NCBI RefSeq assembly: GCF_002165135.1
Contig: NZ_NFZQ01000006.1
Span: 124,001 to 188,000 of the forward strand
Source of the DNA: Pseudomonas sp. SID14000
Lineage (GTDB): Bacteria; Pseudomonadota; Gammaproteobacteria; Pseudomonadales; Pseudomonadaceae
Reading direction: 5' to 3'
DNA: 64,000 bases
The notes below the pieces were generated by a model. The model was not told where the DNA came from, made no database searches, and was given only the letters and a program-made list of their open reading frames with translations. Position 1 is the first letter of the stretch, and each line of letters starts with the position of its first letter. This document shows, one piece after another, positions 46,537 through 55,420 of this stretch. The translations under genes and the position numbers were made by a program.

Positions 46537-48663
46537 TCAGAAACTGTAATCCACCGTCGCAAAGTACGACCGTGGCATCCCCATCAACCACTGCTGGCCA
46601 CTGAACGCCGACTGCACATACTCACGGTCGAACAGGTTGTTCAACTGCAACCCCAGCCGCACATCCGGCGATACCTGCCAGCTGATGTTGGCATCGACCA
46701 CGGTGTAGCCGGGGGCGCTCTGGGTGTTGGCGGTGTTGGCGTAGCGCTCATCCACATAGCGTGCGCCAAGGCCGGCCTCCACCTGCTGGCCGAAGCCTTT
46801 GCTCAGCCACAGGTTGGCGGTTCGCCGCGGGACATTGGCCGGGCGATTGCCCGCGCGGTCCTGAGCCACGCCGCCGACCATTTCGTCGAAGTCGTCATAC
46901 CTGGCACGCACCACCGACGCGTTGGCCGACACCTGCCACTGGTGTGCCAGCGCCAGTTCCAGGGTCGCCTCCAGGCCGTCGGATGTCTGCTGGCCAGCTT
47001 GCTGCTTCTCATGGGTGACCGGATCATCCACCAGCAGCTTCTTCTTGACGATGTGGTAGGCCGCCAATGTCCATTCGCCACGCCCCTCCCAGAAGCGCTG
47101 CTTGAGGCCCAGTTCGGTCTGCCTGGCTTCGGTCAGGTCGTAGTGCATCTGGTTGGCGCTGAGGCTGATGAGGTTGTTGACCCCGTCCTCGCTGGTGGAG
47201 TACTGGCCATACAGCGACAGGTCGTCGCTGACCGCAAACACCAGCCCGGCACGCCAGTTGCCACCTTGCAGGCTGCGGTCGCTGTGGCTGTCGGTGGTCA
47301 GTTTCTCCTGAGCGATGTGGTTCTGGTCGCGGCGCACGCCGGTGACCAGCGACAGGCGATCGCTCAGCTGCAGGTGGTTTTCGGCGAACAGGGCAAAGGT
47401 GTGGGTGCTGGACAAGGTTTGCGGGCGCAACGGCGAGGCGCTGTGGAACCAGCCTGGTAGTGGCTGCCACGGGTCGACGTAGTCCCCGCCCACATCGTTG
47501 TAGGGCGCGTTGCTGTCGACGTTGAAGCGGACCTTGTTGTACTCGGCACCTGCCACGGTCTTGCTGGCCAGGCCGAACAGCGTGTGGTCGAGGGTGAATG
47601 TCTGGCGGTCGCCGAACTGTTCCTGGTTGTGCTTGATCTCCAGGTAGCTGCCGCGCAGCAGCTGCTGGCGCTCGGCGTCCCAGCTGTAGTCCTCGGCGTT
47701 GCGCCAGTGACGGCGGCTTTTGATGTAGTACAGCTGGTTGCTGGCACTGAGGTGGTCGTTCAACGTCCAGTCAGTGTTCAGGCGGGTCCATTCATCGACG
47801 TAGTGCTGCACGTCGTTCTGCACGTTGTAGTTCTTGTTGCGCAGGCTGCTGCGGTAGTGGCCGCCGATCAGCGGGGTGCCGTAGTAGTTGGCAGGCTCCG
47901 CATCGCCGCGGTCGTGGGCGAGGGTGAAACTGAGGTCGTCGCTGGCATCGAAGCGCAGCGCGGCGCTCAGGGCCAGGCTGCGCGAAGTGGTGCGGTCGAC
48001 CCAACCGTTACCGGCTTGCTGGTTCAGGGCCAGGCGGTAGCTCAGGCGCTCGCCGAGGCTGCCGCCGCTGTCCAGGCCGAGCTGCTGGCGGTCCCACGAA
48101 CCGTACCCCAGGCGCAGGTGGTTGCGTACCTCGCCGGCAAACGGCTTTTTCGGGATCACGTTGACCACCGCACCGGTAGCACCCTCGCCGTACAGCACCG
48201 AGGCCGGGCCGCGAATCACATCGATGCGCTCGACCATCCATGGGTCCACCGGGAACGTCTGGGTGCCGGCACCGGTGTACAGACGTGCGCTGTCGAACAG
48301 GGTCATCACCGAGCTGTGCCCGGTAAAACCTCGGGCAGAAAGGCCTGTGCCGCCGTCGCCAGGGGAGCCGACGTAGCTGATGCCAGGTGAGCGGGTCACC
48401 GCGTCCTGCACGGTGAGGTTGTTGCGCTGCTGGATCTGCTCGGCGCTGATGCTGCTGGTGCTGGCCGGTGTTTCCAGGGCGCTGAGCCCCAGGCGTGAGC
48501 CCGCCTGGGTCGGGGTGGCCAGGTCTACGGCTTGGCTGTCGAGGGTGTCGGTGATGGCCGTGGTGGGCAGGGCCAGGGGCTGTCTGCCGAGGTCATCGGC
48601 CAGGGCCGGCAAGGAAACGGCCAGGCAGGCCGCCAGGGGGTGAAGCTTTAACATACGGGACAT
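46537..48663 (-). CDS. TonB-dependent receptor under B12 riboswitch
   Basis: A 708-residue outer membrane receptor. A short signal peptide (to about LPALA) is followed by a plug domain (RNNLTVQDAVTRSPGIS, DVIRGPASVLYGEGATGAVVNVI) and a barrel ending FATVDYSF with the terminal Phe. The body resembles ferric-siderophore receptors rather than classic BtuB, but the cobalamin riboswitch upstream points to corrinoid uptake. It could feed the ABC importer at 42031-44830. Confidence 0.92.
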   Translation of the reverse strand: MSRMLKLHPLAACLAVSLPALADDLGRQPLALPTTAITDTLDSQAVDLATPTQAGSRLGLSALETPASTSSISAEQIQQRNNLTVQDAVTRSPGISYVGSPGDGGTGLSARGFTGHSSVMTLFDSARLYTGAGTQTFPVDPWMVERIDVIRGPASVLYGEGATGAVVNVIPKKPFAGEVRNHLRLGYGSWDRQQLGLDSGGSLGERLSYRLALNQQAGNGWVDRTTSRSLALSAALRFDASDDLSFTLAHDRGDAEPANYYGTPLIGGHYRSSLRNKNYNVQNDVQHYVDEWTRLNTDWTLNDHLSASNQLYYIKSRRHWRNAEDYSWDAERQQLLRGSYLEIKHNQEQFGDRQTFTLDHTLFGLASKTVAGAEYNKVRFNVDSNAPYNDVGGDYVDPWQPLPGWFHSASPLRPQTLSSTHTFALFAENHLQLSDRLSLVTGVRRDQNHIAQEKLTTDSHSDRSLQGGNWRAGLVFAVSDDLSLYGQYSTSEDGVNNLISLSANQMHYDLTEARQTELGLKQRFWEGRGEWTLAAYHIVKKKLLVDDPVTHEKQQAGQQTSDGLEATLELALAHQWQVSANASVVRARYDDFDEMVGGVAQDRAGNRPANVPRRTANLWLSKGFGQQVEAGLGARYVDERYANTANTQSAPGYTVVDANISWQVSPDVRLGLQLNNLFDREYVQSAFSGQQWLMGMPRSYFATVDYSF

Positions 48664-48784
48664 GTCGTTCCACTACTGCAGGAATGAATGGATCCCGGTG
48701 GAAAACACGCAAAGGCGCACCGTGCCCGCAAGCGTACGCACGGATACCGGCCTGCGCCCGCCCACCGCGGGTTGCCAAGTGAAG

Positions 48785-48975
48785 CTTCAGGCCGGTCTCC
48801 GGGCTTGCGAGGGGCGTGAAACCTTCACCTTCCCATGCACGTGCACAGTGGTATCTCGAAGGGTTCGCTCGCTTACCGTTGCGGGGGCAGCGCCGGACTT
48901 GTCGTGTTCAACACGACGCACCGGCTTCCCGTTTCACCCTGCGCGCGGCGGCGCAGGGCACCTGAAACTGGCGGG
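48785..48975 (-). ncRNA. Cobalamin riboswitch before TonB receptor
   Basis: The minus strand carries CAGGTGCC, GGTGAAACGGGAAGCCGGTG, GCAACGGT, CCACTG, GGGAAGG and the B12 box AGCCCGGAGACCGGCC (48805-48790), fitting the consensus AGYCMGGAGACCKGCC. It starts the leader of the TonB receptor gene 122 bases away. The 387-base gap up to 49050 holds nothing else I can name. Confidence 0.95.
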
Positions 48976-49050
48976 CATCTGACCATTGAAACGCGGGGGC
49001 GTCAAATATGTCGGGAAGGTTGGGTTGATCGCCAGACCTGCCTGTAGAAA

Positions 49051-49620
49051 TCAGCGCCCGCGCCGACGCGACACCCGCGCCTCGATATTCTTGCGCCCGA
49101 TCAGCAGCTGCGGCTTCTCCACCACCGGCTCATCCGCCAGCCACTTGTACATCACCAGGCAGTCCACCAGCCCCAGGCGGGCATGGCGATAGGCCTTGGG
49201 CAAGCGGCCAACGGTTTCGAAGCCCAGCTTGTGCCAGAGCGCCACCGCCACCTCGTTGGTGGCCACCACCGAGTTGAACTGCAGGGCCAGAAAGCCCTCC
49301 TGGCGCGCCAGTTTCTGCGAGTGCTCGCACATCAACCGCGCCACGCCCCGGCCGCGTGCAGCCTCACAGACCATGTAGCCACAATTGCCAACGTGCCCGC
49401 CCGGCCCGGCGGCATTGGCCTTGAGGTAGTACGAACCCAGCAGCTCGCCGTCTGCCTCGGCAACCATCGTGCGCATGGGCAGCTCCAGCCACAGTTGGCG
49501 GGCCTGATCGAAGCTCAGGGCCGGGTCGAATGCGTAGGTTTCACGGGCCTGGACAACGGCCTGGAAGGTGGGCCAGAAACGTTCGAAGTCTTCCGGCATC
49601 ATGGGGCGGATGTGGATCAT
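49051..49620 (-). CDS. GNAT-family N-acetyltransferase
   Basis: A 189-residue protein with the acetyl-CoA site CEAARGRGVARLMCEH and an N-terminal MIHIRPMMPEDFERFW. AGGA lies 7 bases before the ATG at 49620, and the frame upstream to 49692 is rejected. The C-terminal tail is basic (RRRGR). The substrate is not known; the gene lies 78 bases upstream of nothing related. Confidence 0.85.
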   Translation of the reverse strand: MIHIRPMMPEDFERFWPTFQAVVQARETYAFDPALSFDQARQLWLELPMRTMVAEADGELLGSYYLKANAAGPGGHVGNCGYMVCEAARGRGVARLMCEHSQKLARQEGFLALQFNSVVATNEVAVALWHKLGFETVGRLPKAYRHARLGLVDCLVMYKWLADEPVVEKPQLLIGRKNIEARVSRRRGR

Positions 49621-49698
49621 GCGGATTCCTGCAAGGGCTGGGCTGCCCAGTCTGGGTGGCGCGGCGCCGTCGCGCAAGGGCGACGACGCCAATTGCGC

Positions 49699-50043
49699 TC
49701 AGTCGTTGGCCTTGCCCACCGCATCCATGACCCGTGCCGAGTAGACCAGCGCGGCTCCGGCGTTCATTGCCACGGCCACGCCGAGAGCCTCGGCGATTTC
49801 CTCGCGGCTGGCACCGTGCTTGACGGCTTGCTGCGAGTGCACGGCGATACAGCCGTCGCAGCGGGTGGTCACGGCCACGGCGAGGGAGATCAGCTCGCGG
49901 GTCTTGGCATCGAGGTGGTTGGTCCTGGCCCCAGCGCCGCTGGCAGTCATGTAGCCGGCCACGGTATCAGGGGAAAGCTGCTTGAGATCGCCGATGCCGG
50001 CCATCAACTGCTTACGGTAGGCGTCCCAGTCCATCATGCTCAT
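49699..50043 (-). CDS. Carboxymuconolactone decarboxylase-like (AhpD fold)
   Basis: A 114-residue protein with the redox pair in RCDGCIAVHSQQAVKHGAS (CxxC with His), typical of AhpD-like peroxidase partners in the CMD family. I chose the ATG at 50043, which has AAGGTGA before it, over the GTG at 50052. Such proteins are often small antioxidant enzymes. It has no linked partner here. Confidence 0.88.
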   Translation of the reverse strand: MSMMDWDAYRKQLMAGIGDLKQLSPDTVAGYMTASGAGARTNHLDAKTRELISLAVAVTTRCDGCIAVHSQQAVKHGASREEIAEALGVAVAMNAGAALVYSARVMDAVGKAND

Positions 50044-50162
50044 CGTCTTCACCTTGGGGAGGTTGCGAGTGGAGCTTTCAGGCTAGTCGAAGAGCGGGAA
50101 ACGTGAGACTTGTACTTTGGTTGGTTGCGCGCAGGCCCTTTGGCTGCGCGCTCCCACACCGA

Positions 50163-51062
50163 TCAGATGTAGATGAACACCAGCACCAACGCCGCGACGA
50201 ATGCCCACTTCTCCAGGTAGTAGCGCGTGCGGTTGCGCTTCTTCAACGCCTTGCCACGTTCGCGGATCTTGTAGATGCGGGTGAACAGCCGGTTGATGCC
50301 ACCGGTCTTGTCGCCGGCGTCGTTGGGGGCGGCGGCAGCGGCCATGACCTTGCGGCTGAACCAGCGGTTGAACGCGGTTGCCCAGCGGTACTTGAGCGGG
50401 CGTTCCACGTCGCAGAACAGGATGATGCGGTTGTGCTCGGTGGTGTTGGCCGCGTAGTGGATGTAGGTCTCGTCGAAGACCACGCCCTCGCCATCGCGCC
50501 ATGAATACTTCTCACCGTCCACGTCGATGTAGCAACCGTCGTCGTTCGGCGTGTCCAGGCCCAGGTGGTAGCGGTACGAGCCGGCATACGGGTCACGGTG
50601 GCGCACCAGCTTGGCGCCCGGCGGCAGGGTGGCGAACATGGCGGCCTTGACCGTGCTGATGCCTTTGAGCAACTCGGTGGTGCGTGGGCACAGGGTCATT
50701 GCCGACGGGTGGCTTTCGCCGTACCACTTCAGGTAGAAGCGCTTCCAGCCGGTCTTGAAGAATGAGTTGAAACCGACATCATCGTAATTGTCGGATTTCT
50801 TGATTTCGCCCACATGCAGCAGCTGGCGGGCCTCCTCGCGGATCTCCTGCCAGTGGTCCTGCAGCGTCTGCAGCTCGGGGAAGGCCTCTACCGGCAGGTA
50901 AGGCTTGGCCGGATGCCTGGAAAACAGGTACAGGAAGCTGTTGACCGGTGCCAGGAAGCTGGAGTGGTCGCCCAGCTGACGGGTCAGCTTGTGGCGAACC
51001 CGACCGCGCAGGTGAACATAGGCGATCGAGAAGGCGAAGATGAGTACGAGTGCAATTTTCAT
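50163..51062 (-). CDS. lpxO: Lipid A 2-hydroxylase LpxO-like
   Basis: A 299-residue protein with an N-terminal membrane anchor and a C-terminal hydrophobic end, around an aspartyl/asparaginyl beta-hydroxylase-type iron dioxygenase domain. The iron ligands lie in VRHRDPYAGSYRYHLGL (HxD) and TYIHYAANTTEHNRIIL. LpxO adds a 2-hydroxyl group to a secondary acyl chain of lipid A at the inner membrane. It stands alone. Confidence 0.92.
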   Translation of the reverse strand: MKIALVLIFAFSIAYVHLRGRVRHKLTRQLGDHSSFLAPVNSFLYLFSRHPAKPYLPVEAFPELQTLQDHWQEIREEARQLLHVGEIKKSDNYDDVGFNSFFKTGWKRFYLKWYGESHPSAMTLCPRTTELLKGISTVKAAMFATLPPGAKLVRHRDPYAGSYRYHLGLDTPNDDGCYIDVDGEKYSWRDGEGVVFDETYIHYAANTTEHNRIILFCDVERPLKYRWATAFNRWFSRKVMAAAAAPNDAGDKTGGINRLFTRIYKIRERGKALKKRNRTRYYLEKWAFVAALVLVFIYI

Positions 51063-51221
51063 GGACGTTTACTTGTCGAAAAATGGCCATGCGCCATGGC
51101 ATAAGCCCGCCAGCATAAACAATCATGGGGGTAGTTTGTACTTATTGTTACGACGCGCAGGGGCGACTTAGGTTTAATGCCCTGCAGCCTTGCATAAACG
51201 TTTCATGGCTCAGGAGTTCGT

Positions 51222-51767
51222 ATGATTCAGGACGTACGCCCCAGTGGTACCCCCTTCAAGCGGCTATTCTTCGCTTTGCCGGTCAGCGATGCCCAGCGCC
51301 GCACCCTGGCCCAGTGGCGACGCGGCTTGAACCTGCGCAGCGGCAAGCCGGTGCCGGCCGCCAACTTCCATGTAACACTGCTGTTCCTCGGTGATGTGGA
51401 TACCGCCCATGTGCCTGCAATTTGCGCGGCGGTCGACCAGCTGGCGCTTCCGGCCGCGGCACCACGGCTGTTACTGGACCGCTTGCAGGTGTGGCAGCGG
51501 GCCAGCGCCCTGGTGCTGGAAGCGCAGCAGGCACCACCGGCCCTGTTGCAACTGGTTTACAGCTTGCAGCAGGCGCTGCTGCCGTTGGGGGTGGAAGCGG
51601 CCGACCGTGAGTATCGCCCGCACCTGACGCTGGCCAGGGAGTACCGCGGCCAGCCGCCAGAGGCCAGTAGCGCGCCGGATTTCTATCTCGCTGCCCGCCA
51701 TTTCACACTGTACGAGTCGCGCAAGGGCGCTTACTGGCCATTGGCGCAGTGGCCGCTGTCGAGTTGA
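51222..51767 (+). CDS. thpR: RNA 2',3'-cyclic phosphodiesterase
   Basis: A 181-residue 2H phosphoesterase with the two motifs FHVTLLFLGDV and YRPHLTLAREY (H-x-T/S-x pairs). ThpR/LigT opens 2',3'-cyclic phosphates of RNA. The gene ends 1 base before the convergent quinone reductase gene, so the two stops nearly touch. Confidence 0.92.
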   Translation: MIQDVRPSGTPFKRLFFALPVSDAQRRTLAQWRRGLNLRSGKPVPAANFHVTLLFLGDVDTAHVPAICAAVDQLALPAAAPRLLLDRLQVWQRASALVLEAQQAPPALLQLVYSLQQALLPLGVEAADREYRPHLTLAREYRGQPPEASSAPDFYLAARHFTLYESRKGAYWPLAQWPLSS

Positions 51768-51768
51768 T

Positions 51769-52365
51769 TCAGGCCGTGACCTCGCAGTCTGCGAACATCC
51801 GCTCACCCAGCCTGTGTGCCGTGTGCAGGTGCGGTGCCGGGTCTGCGCCTTCGCTATCGTCCAGCAGGGTGGAGCTGAGTACCTCGGCGCCGCAGTAATC
51901 GAAAATACCGTGCTCGATCTGCACGCGCATCGCCTCGCCATAGCCATGCCGTTCGAAGGTGCCGCGATCGGCACCGGCGACACCGACCAGGTGCACCTTC
52001 ATGCCGCGCAGCTTCTTGACGGTGATGCCTCCTTCATAGTCGAACGCCCAGCCGTTGCTGAACACCCGCTCGACCCAGCCTTTGAGCAAGGCCGGCAGCG
52101 ACCACCAATAGATGGGGTAGACCAGCACCAGTGCATCGGCGCGTTCGATGCGCGCCTGCTCCTTGAGTACATCCGCTGGCGGGGCCGCCAGCCGACGGTG
52201 CACTGCATGGTCGGCAAGGCCGAAGCGTGGGTCGAAACCTTCACTGGCCAGGTCGGCGATTTCGCTGCCGTGGCCGGCATTGGCCAGGCCGACGGCGATC
52301 TGGCGGGCCAGCGCATGGGTAAGGGATTGCGGGTCGTGATGACCGACGACGATCAGGGCGTGCAT
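51769..52365 (-). CDS. NAD(P)H quinone oxidoreductase, flavodoxin-like
   Basis: A 198-residue flavoprotein of the KefF/MdaB/NQO1 group: ALIVVGHHDPQSLTHALA at the start, LVLVYPIYWWSLPALLKGWVERVF at the flavin site. It reduces quinones by two electrons. It is divergent from a TetR gene across 91 bases holding direct repeats, so it is very probably its target. Confidence 0.9.
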   Translation of the reverse strand: MHALIVVGHHDPQSLTHALARQIAVGLANAGHGSEIADLASEGFDPRFGLADHAVHRRLAAPPADVLKEQARIERADALVLVYPIYWWSLPALLKGWVERVFSNGWAFDYEGGITVKKLRGMKVHLVGVAGADRGTFERHGYGEAMRVQIEHGIFDYCGAEVLSSTLLDDSEGADPAPHLHTAHRLGERMFADCEVTA

Positions 52366-52417
52366 GGTTGTCTCTCCAGGACGGGATGCAGAGTTACCCA
52401 GAGCGTTATATACTCTA

Positions 52418-52455
52418 GGTAAGTTACGTTCGGTAAGTTACTTTTGGTAGGTAAT
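52418..52455. promoter_or_regulatory. Repeated GGTAAGTTAC operator
   Basis: GGTAAGTTAC occurs at 52418-52427 and 52432-52441 (14-base spacing), with a degenerate GGTAGGTAAT from 52446. GTTACC at 52393 is the inverse. The cluster lies between the tetR and quinone reductase genes and fits the TetR binding site. Confidence 0.65.
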
Positions 52456-52456
52456 A

Positions 52457-53053
52457 ATGTCAAGCGATGATCAAACCCGCTCGCGCAAGCGCCTGAGCCG
52501 CGACGAGCGCCGTCGGCAGTTGCTCGATGTGGCCTGGCAGTTGGTGCGGGAGGAGGGCACCGATGCCCTGAGCCTCGGCCGTTTGGCCGAGCAGGCGGGG
52601 GTGACGAAGCCGGTGGTGTACGACCACTTCGAGACCCGCACCGGCCTGCTGGTGGTGCTGTATCAGCAATACGACGCACGCCAGACGCGAATGCTGGAGC
52701 AGGCGCTGGTGCGCTGTGATGCCAGCCTGGCCAGCCGCGCCGGGGTAATTTCCGAGGCCTACGTGGACTGTGTGATGAGTCAGGGGCGTGAGATACCGGG
52801 AGTGTCGGCGGCATTGGCCGGCTCGCCGGAAATGGAAGCGCTCAAGCGGGCGTATGAGCAGCCGTTTCTGGACAAGTGCCGCGAGGCGTTGGTCGGGTTT
52901 TCGCCCAGTGGCAACATTGGGCTGGCGGGCATGCGCCTGATGGTGGGGGCGGCGGATGCCTTGTCGCAGGCAGCTGCGGCGGGGGAGCTGGACGCCGGGC
53001 AGGCCAAGGCCGAATTGCAGGCAGCAATAGTGGCGATGGTCGAGCGGCAATGA
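52457..53053 (+). CDS. TetR-family regulator
   Basis: A 198-residue protein with a helix-turn-helix (ALSLGRLAEQAGVTKPVVYDHFETRTGLL) and a helical ligand domain. It starts at ATG 52457, 3-12 bases after the last repeat. It is probably a repressor of the divergent quinone reductase and of itself. The inducer would be a quinone or electrophile, by analogy. Confidence 0.9.
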   Translation: MSSDDQTRSRKRLSRDERRRQLLDVAWQLVREEGTDALSLGRLAEQAGVTKPVVYDHFETRTGLLVVLYQQYDARQTRMLEQALVRCDASLASRAGVISEAYVDCVMSQGREIPGVSAALAGSPEMEALKRAYEQPFLDKCREALVGFSPSGNIGLAGMRLMVGAADALSQAAAAGELDAGQAKAELQAAIVAMVERQ

Positions 53054-53101
53054 AGCCTTGAGAGTACCCGGGCTGCTCTGCAGCCCATCGCCGGCAGGCG
53101 A

Positions 53102-54007
53102 TCACACCGGCAGGCTCTGATGCGGCAACTCATCCCCCGGGCTGCGGGCGAACTGACGCTTGTACTCGCGGCTGAACTGCGAGGTGCTCTGGTACCCGAC
53201 CCGGTGCGCGACCTGCGCCACCCCCAGGCCTTCGCCGATCAGCATTTGCTGGGCTTTCAGCAGCCGCAGGCGCTTGAGGTACTGCATCGGTGCCATGTCG
53301 GTGCAGCGCTTGAAGTGCTCGTGGAAGGTCGAAACGCTCATGTTGGCGCGCGCGGCCAGCGCTTCCACGCTCAGCGGCTCGGTGTAGTGCTCGCGCAGGT
53401 GGGCAAGGGCGGCGCCGATGCGGGCGAAGTGCCCCTGTTGCTCCACCAATGCCCGCAACACGCCGGCCTGTGGGCCGCGCAGGGCGGTGTACAGCACTTC
53501 GCGTACCCGCGCCGGGCCCAGCACCTTGGCGTCCATTGGGTCCTGCAGGCAGCGCAGCAGCCGTTCCACGCATTCGCGCATCGGAGCATCGAGTGCCGCC
53601 GAGGTCATCGACTGCGGAGTTTGCGCCTGCACCGCGGCATCCGGCGCCAAGGCCATGTTTTGCACCAGTTCACCCAGCACGCCGCGGTCGATGTCCACCG
53701 CCACGCCCAGCAGCGGCGCTTCGGGGGTGGCGAAGGTTTCGCACATGAACGGCACCGACAATGCCTGCACCAGGTAATGCCCGGCACCGTACTCCAGGGT
53801 ACGCGGCCCCAGGCGCGCCAGCTTGCTGCCCTGGGCCAGGATCATCAGGCTGGGTTCGTAGATCTGCGGGCTGCTGGCCACATAGTGCTCCCAGCTCAGC
53901 ACCTGCACCTGGGGCAGGTGCGTGGGCACGAAGCCCGGGCGCGTGGCGAGGCTGCGGATCAGTGCGCAAAGCGGCGCATTGGCGTCGACATGGCGGGTCA
54001 GTTGCAT
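53102..54007 (-). CDS. AraC-family regulator
   Basis: A 301-residue protein of the group with an AraC_N type cupin (PGFVPTHLPQVQVLSWEHY, PSLMILAQGSKLARLG) and a C-terminal pair of helix-turn-helices (SVEALAARANMSVSTFHEHFKR, GVAQVAHRVGYQSTSQFSREYKR). I chose ATG 54007; the longer frame to 54076 crosses the promoter region. It is divergent from the alcohol dehydrogenase gene by 180 bases, its likely target. Confidence 0.9.
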   Translation of the reverse strand: MQLTRHVDANAPLCALIRSLATRPGFVPTHLPQVQVLSWEHYVASSPQIYEPSLMILAQGSKLARLGPRTLEYGAGHYLVQALSVPFMCETFATPEAPLLGVAVDIDRGVLGELVQNMALAPDAAVQAQTPQSMTSAALDAPMRECVERLLRCLQDPMDAKVLGPARVREVLYTALRGPQAGVLRALVEQQGHFARIGAALAHLREHYTEPLSVEALAARANMSVSTFHEHFKRCTDMAPMQYLKRLRLLKAQQMLIGEGLGVAQVAHRVGYQSTSQFSREYKRQFARSPGDELPHQSLPV

Positions 54008-54187
54008 GATGGACCTGGGCAGAGAATCGGACAGTCTAATCATCGCAGAATGACGGCCCGGCGCCAGGCACTGCATGGCATCTTCGGAGAATCAGGCATG
54101 GATGCCGGAGAATCAGCTGTGGGCGAGGCGGCGCATGGCGCGCAGAATGCGCCGCCTGAATCGTTTCACTTCTTAGCGAGGCCCTGC

Positions 54188-55240
54188 ATGTACACCGCCA
54201 TCGGTTACGCCGCCCAGACCCCTACCAGCCCCTTGACCCCCATGACCTTCGAGCGCCGCAGCCCGCGCCCGGACGACGTCGCCATCGAGATCCTGTACTG
54301 CGGTGTGTGCCACTCCGACATCCACCAGGCGCGCAACGAATGGGGCATTGCCGTGTACCCCCTGATGCCTGGCCACGAGATCATCGGCCGGGTCACCGCA
54401 GTGGGCGACAAAGTGACCGCGCACAAAGTCGGCGACCTGGTCGGCGTTGGCTGCATGGTCGATTCGTGCCGCCACTGCGAAGCCTGTGCCAAGGACCTGG
54501 AGCAATACTGCCTGGAAGGGCCGACCATGACCTATGCCACCCCGGACCGGGTCGACGGCAGCAACACCATGGGCGGTTACTCCAGCAGCATCGTGGTCAG
54601 CGAGCACTTCGTGGTGCGCATTCCGGCCGGCATGGACCTGCCCAGCGCCGCGCCGATCCTCTGCGCCGGCATCACCACCTATTCGCCGCTCAAGCACCAC
54701 GGTGTCGGCCCCGGTCACAAGATCGGCATCCTTGGCATGGGCGGCCTGGGCCACATGGGTATCAAGCTGGCCAAGGCCCTGGGCGCCGAAGTGACCCTGT
54801 TCACCCGCTCCCAGGCCAAAGCCGAGGAAGCCCGCCGCCAGGGTGCCGACCATGTGATCGTGTCTACCGATACCGAGCAGATGCGCGCTGCGGCGGGTCG
54901 CTTCGACTTCCTGCTCGACACCATCCCGGTGCAGCACGACCTCAACCCGTACCTGGAAACCCTCAAGTTCGATGGCGTGCACATCCTGGTCGGCCTGATC
55001 GAGCCGATCGACCCGGCGGTGCATGCGGCCAATCTGGTGATGAAGCGTCGGGTGCTGGCGGGGTCGTTGATCGGTGGTATTGCCCAGACACAGGAAGTGC
55101 TGGACTTCTGTGCCGAGCACGCCATTCGTTGTGATATCGAGCTGCTGGATATTCGCAACATCAACCAGGCGTATGAGCGGATGATTGCCGGGGATGTGAA
55201 GTACCGGTTCGTGATCGATATGGCCACTTTGCAGGGCTGA
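54188..55240 (+). CDS. Zinc NAD(P)-dependent alcohol dehydrogenase
   Basis: A 350-residue protein of the YahK/cinnamyl alcohol dehydrogenase group. The catalytic zinc site is CGVCHSDIH with GHEIIG; the structural zinc is CRHCEACAKDLEQYC; GMGGLGHMG binds NADP. GAGG precedes the ATG at 54188. The frame upstream to 53120 is only the shadow of the divergent AraC gene. It reduces aldehydes, perhaps in detoxification. Confidence 0.93.
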   Translation: MYTAIGYAAQTPTSPLTPMTFERRSPRPDDVAIEILYCGVCHSDIHQARNEWGIAVYPLMPGHEIIGRVTAVGDKVTAHKVGDLVGVGCMVDSCRHCEACAKDLEQYCLEGPTMTYATPDRVDGSNTMGGYSSSIVVSEHFVVRIPAGMDLPSAAPILCAGITTYSPLKHHGVGPGHKIGILGMGGLGHMGIKLAKALGAEVTLFTRSQAKAEEARRQGADHVIVSTDTEQMRAAAGRFDFLLDTIPVQHDLNPYLETLKFDGVHILVGLIEPIDPAVHAANLVMKRRVLAGSLIGGIAQTQEVLDFCAEHAIRCDIELLDIRNINQAYERMIAGDVKYRFVIDMATLQG

Positions 55241-55256
55241 CTGATGGGTTGCCTGT

Positions 55257-55400
55257 GCTGGCCTCTTCGCGGGTGAACCCGCTCCCACAGGCACGCAGGC
55301 TTCAGGTTCTGTGTTGAAGCTTCTCACAGAGACTGCACAGACCTTGGCGCCTGTGATGTCCCTGTGGGAGCGGGTTTACCCGCGAAAAGGCCGGTACAGG
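55257..55400. repeat. Inverted REP pair
   Basis: REP 55257-55291 and reversed REP 55360-55400 (CCCTGTGGGAGCGGGTTTAC...) enclose 68 bases between the convergent alcohol dehydrogenase and beta-propeller-like genes. Confidence 0.88.
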
Positions 55401-55420
55401 CCATAAAGGTGCTGGATCTG

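Noticed and set aside
53120..54187. Long upstream extension of the alcohol dehydrogenase frame
   Set aside because: It runs through the oppositely oriented AraC gene; the family start and GAGG site lie at 54188.
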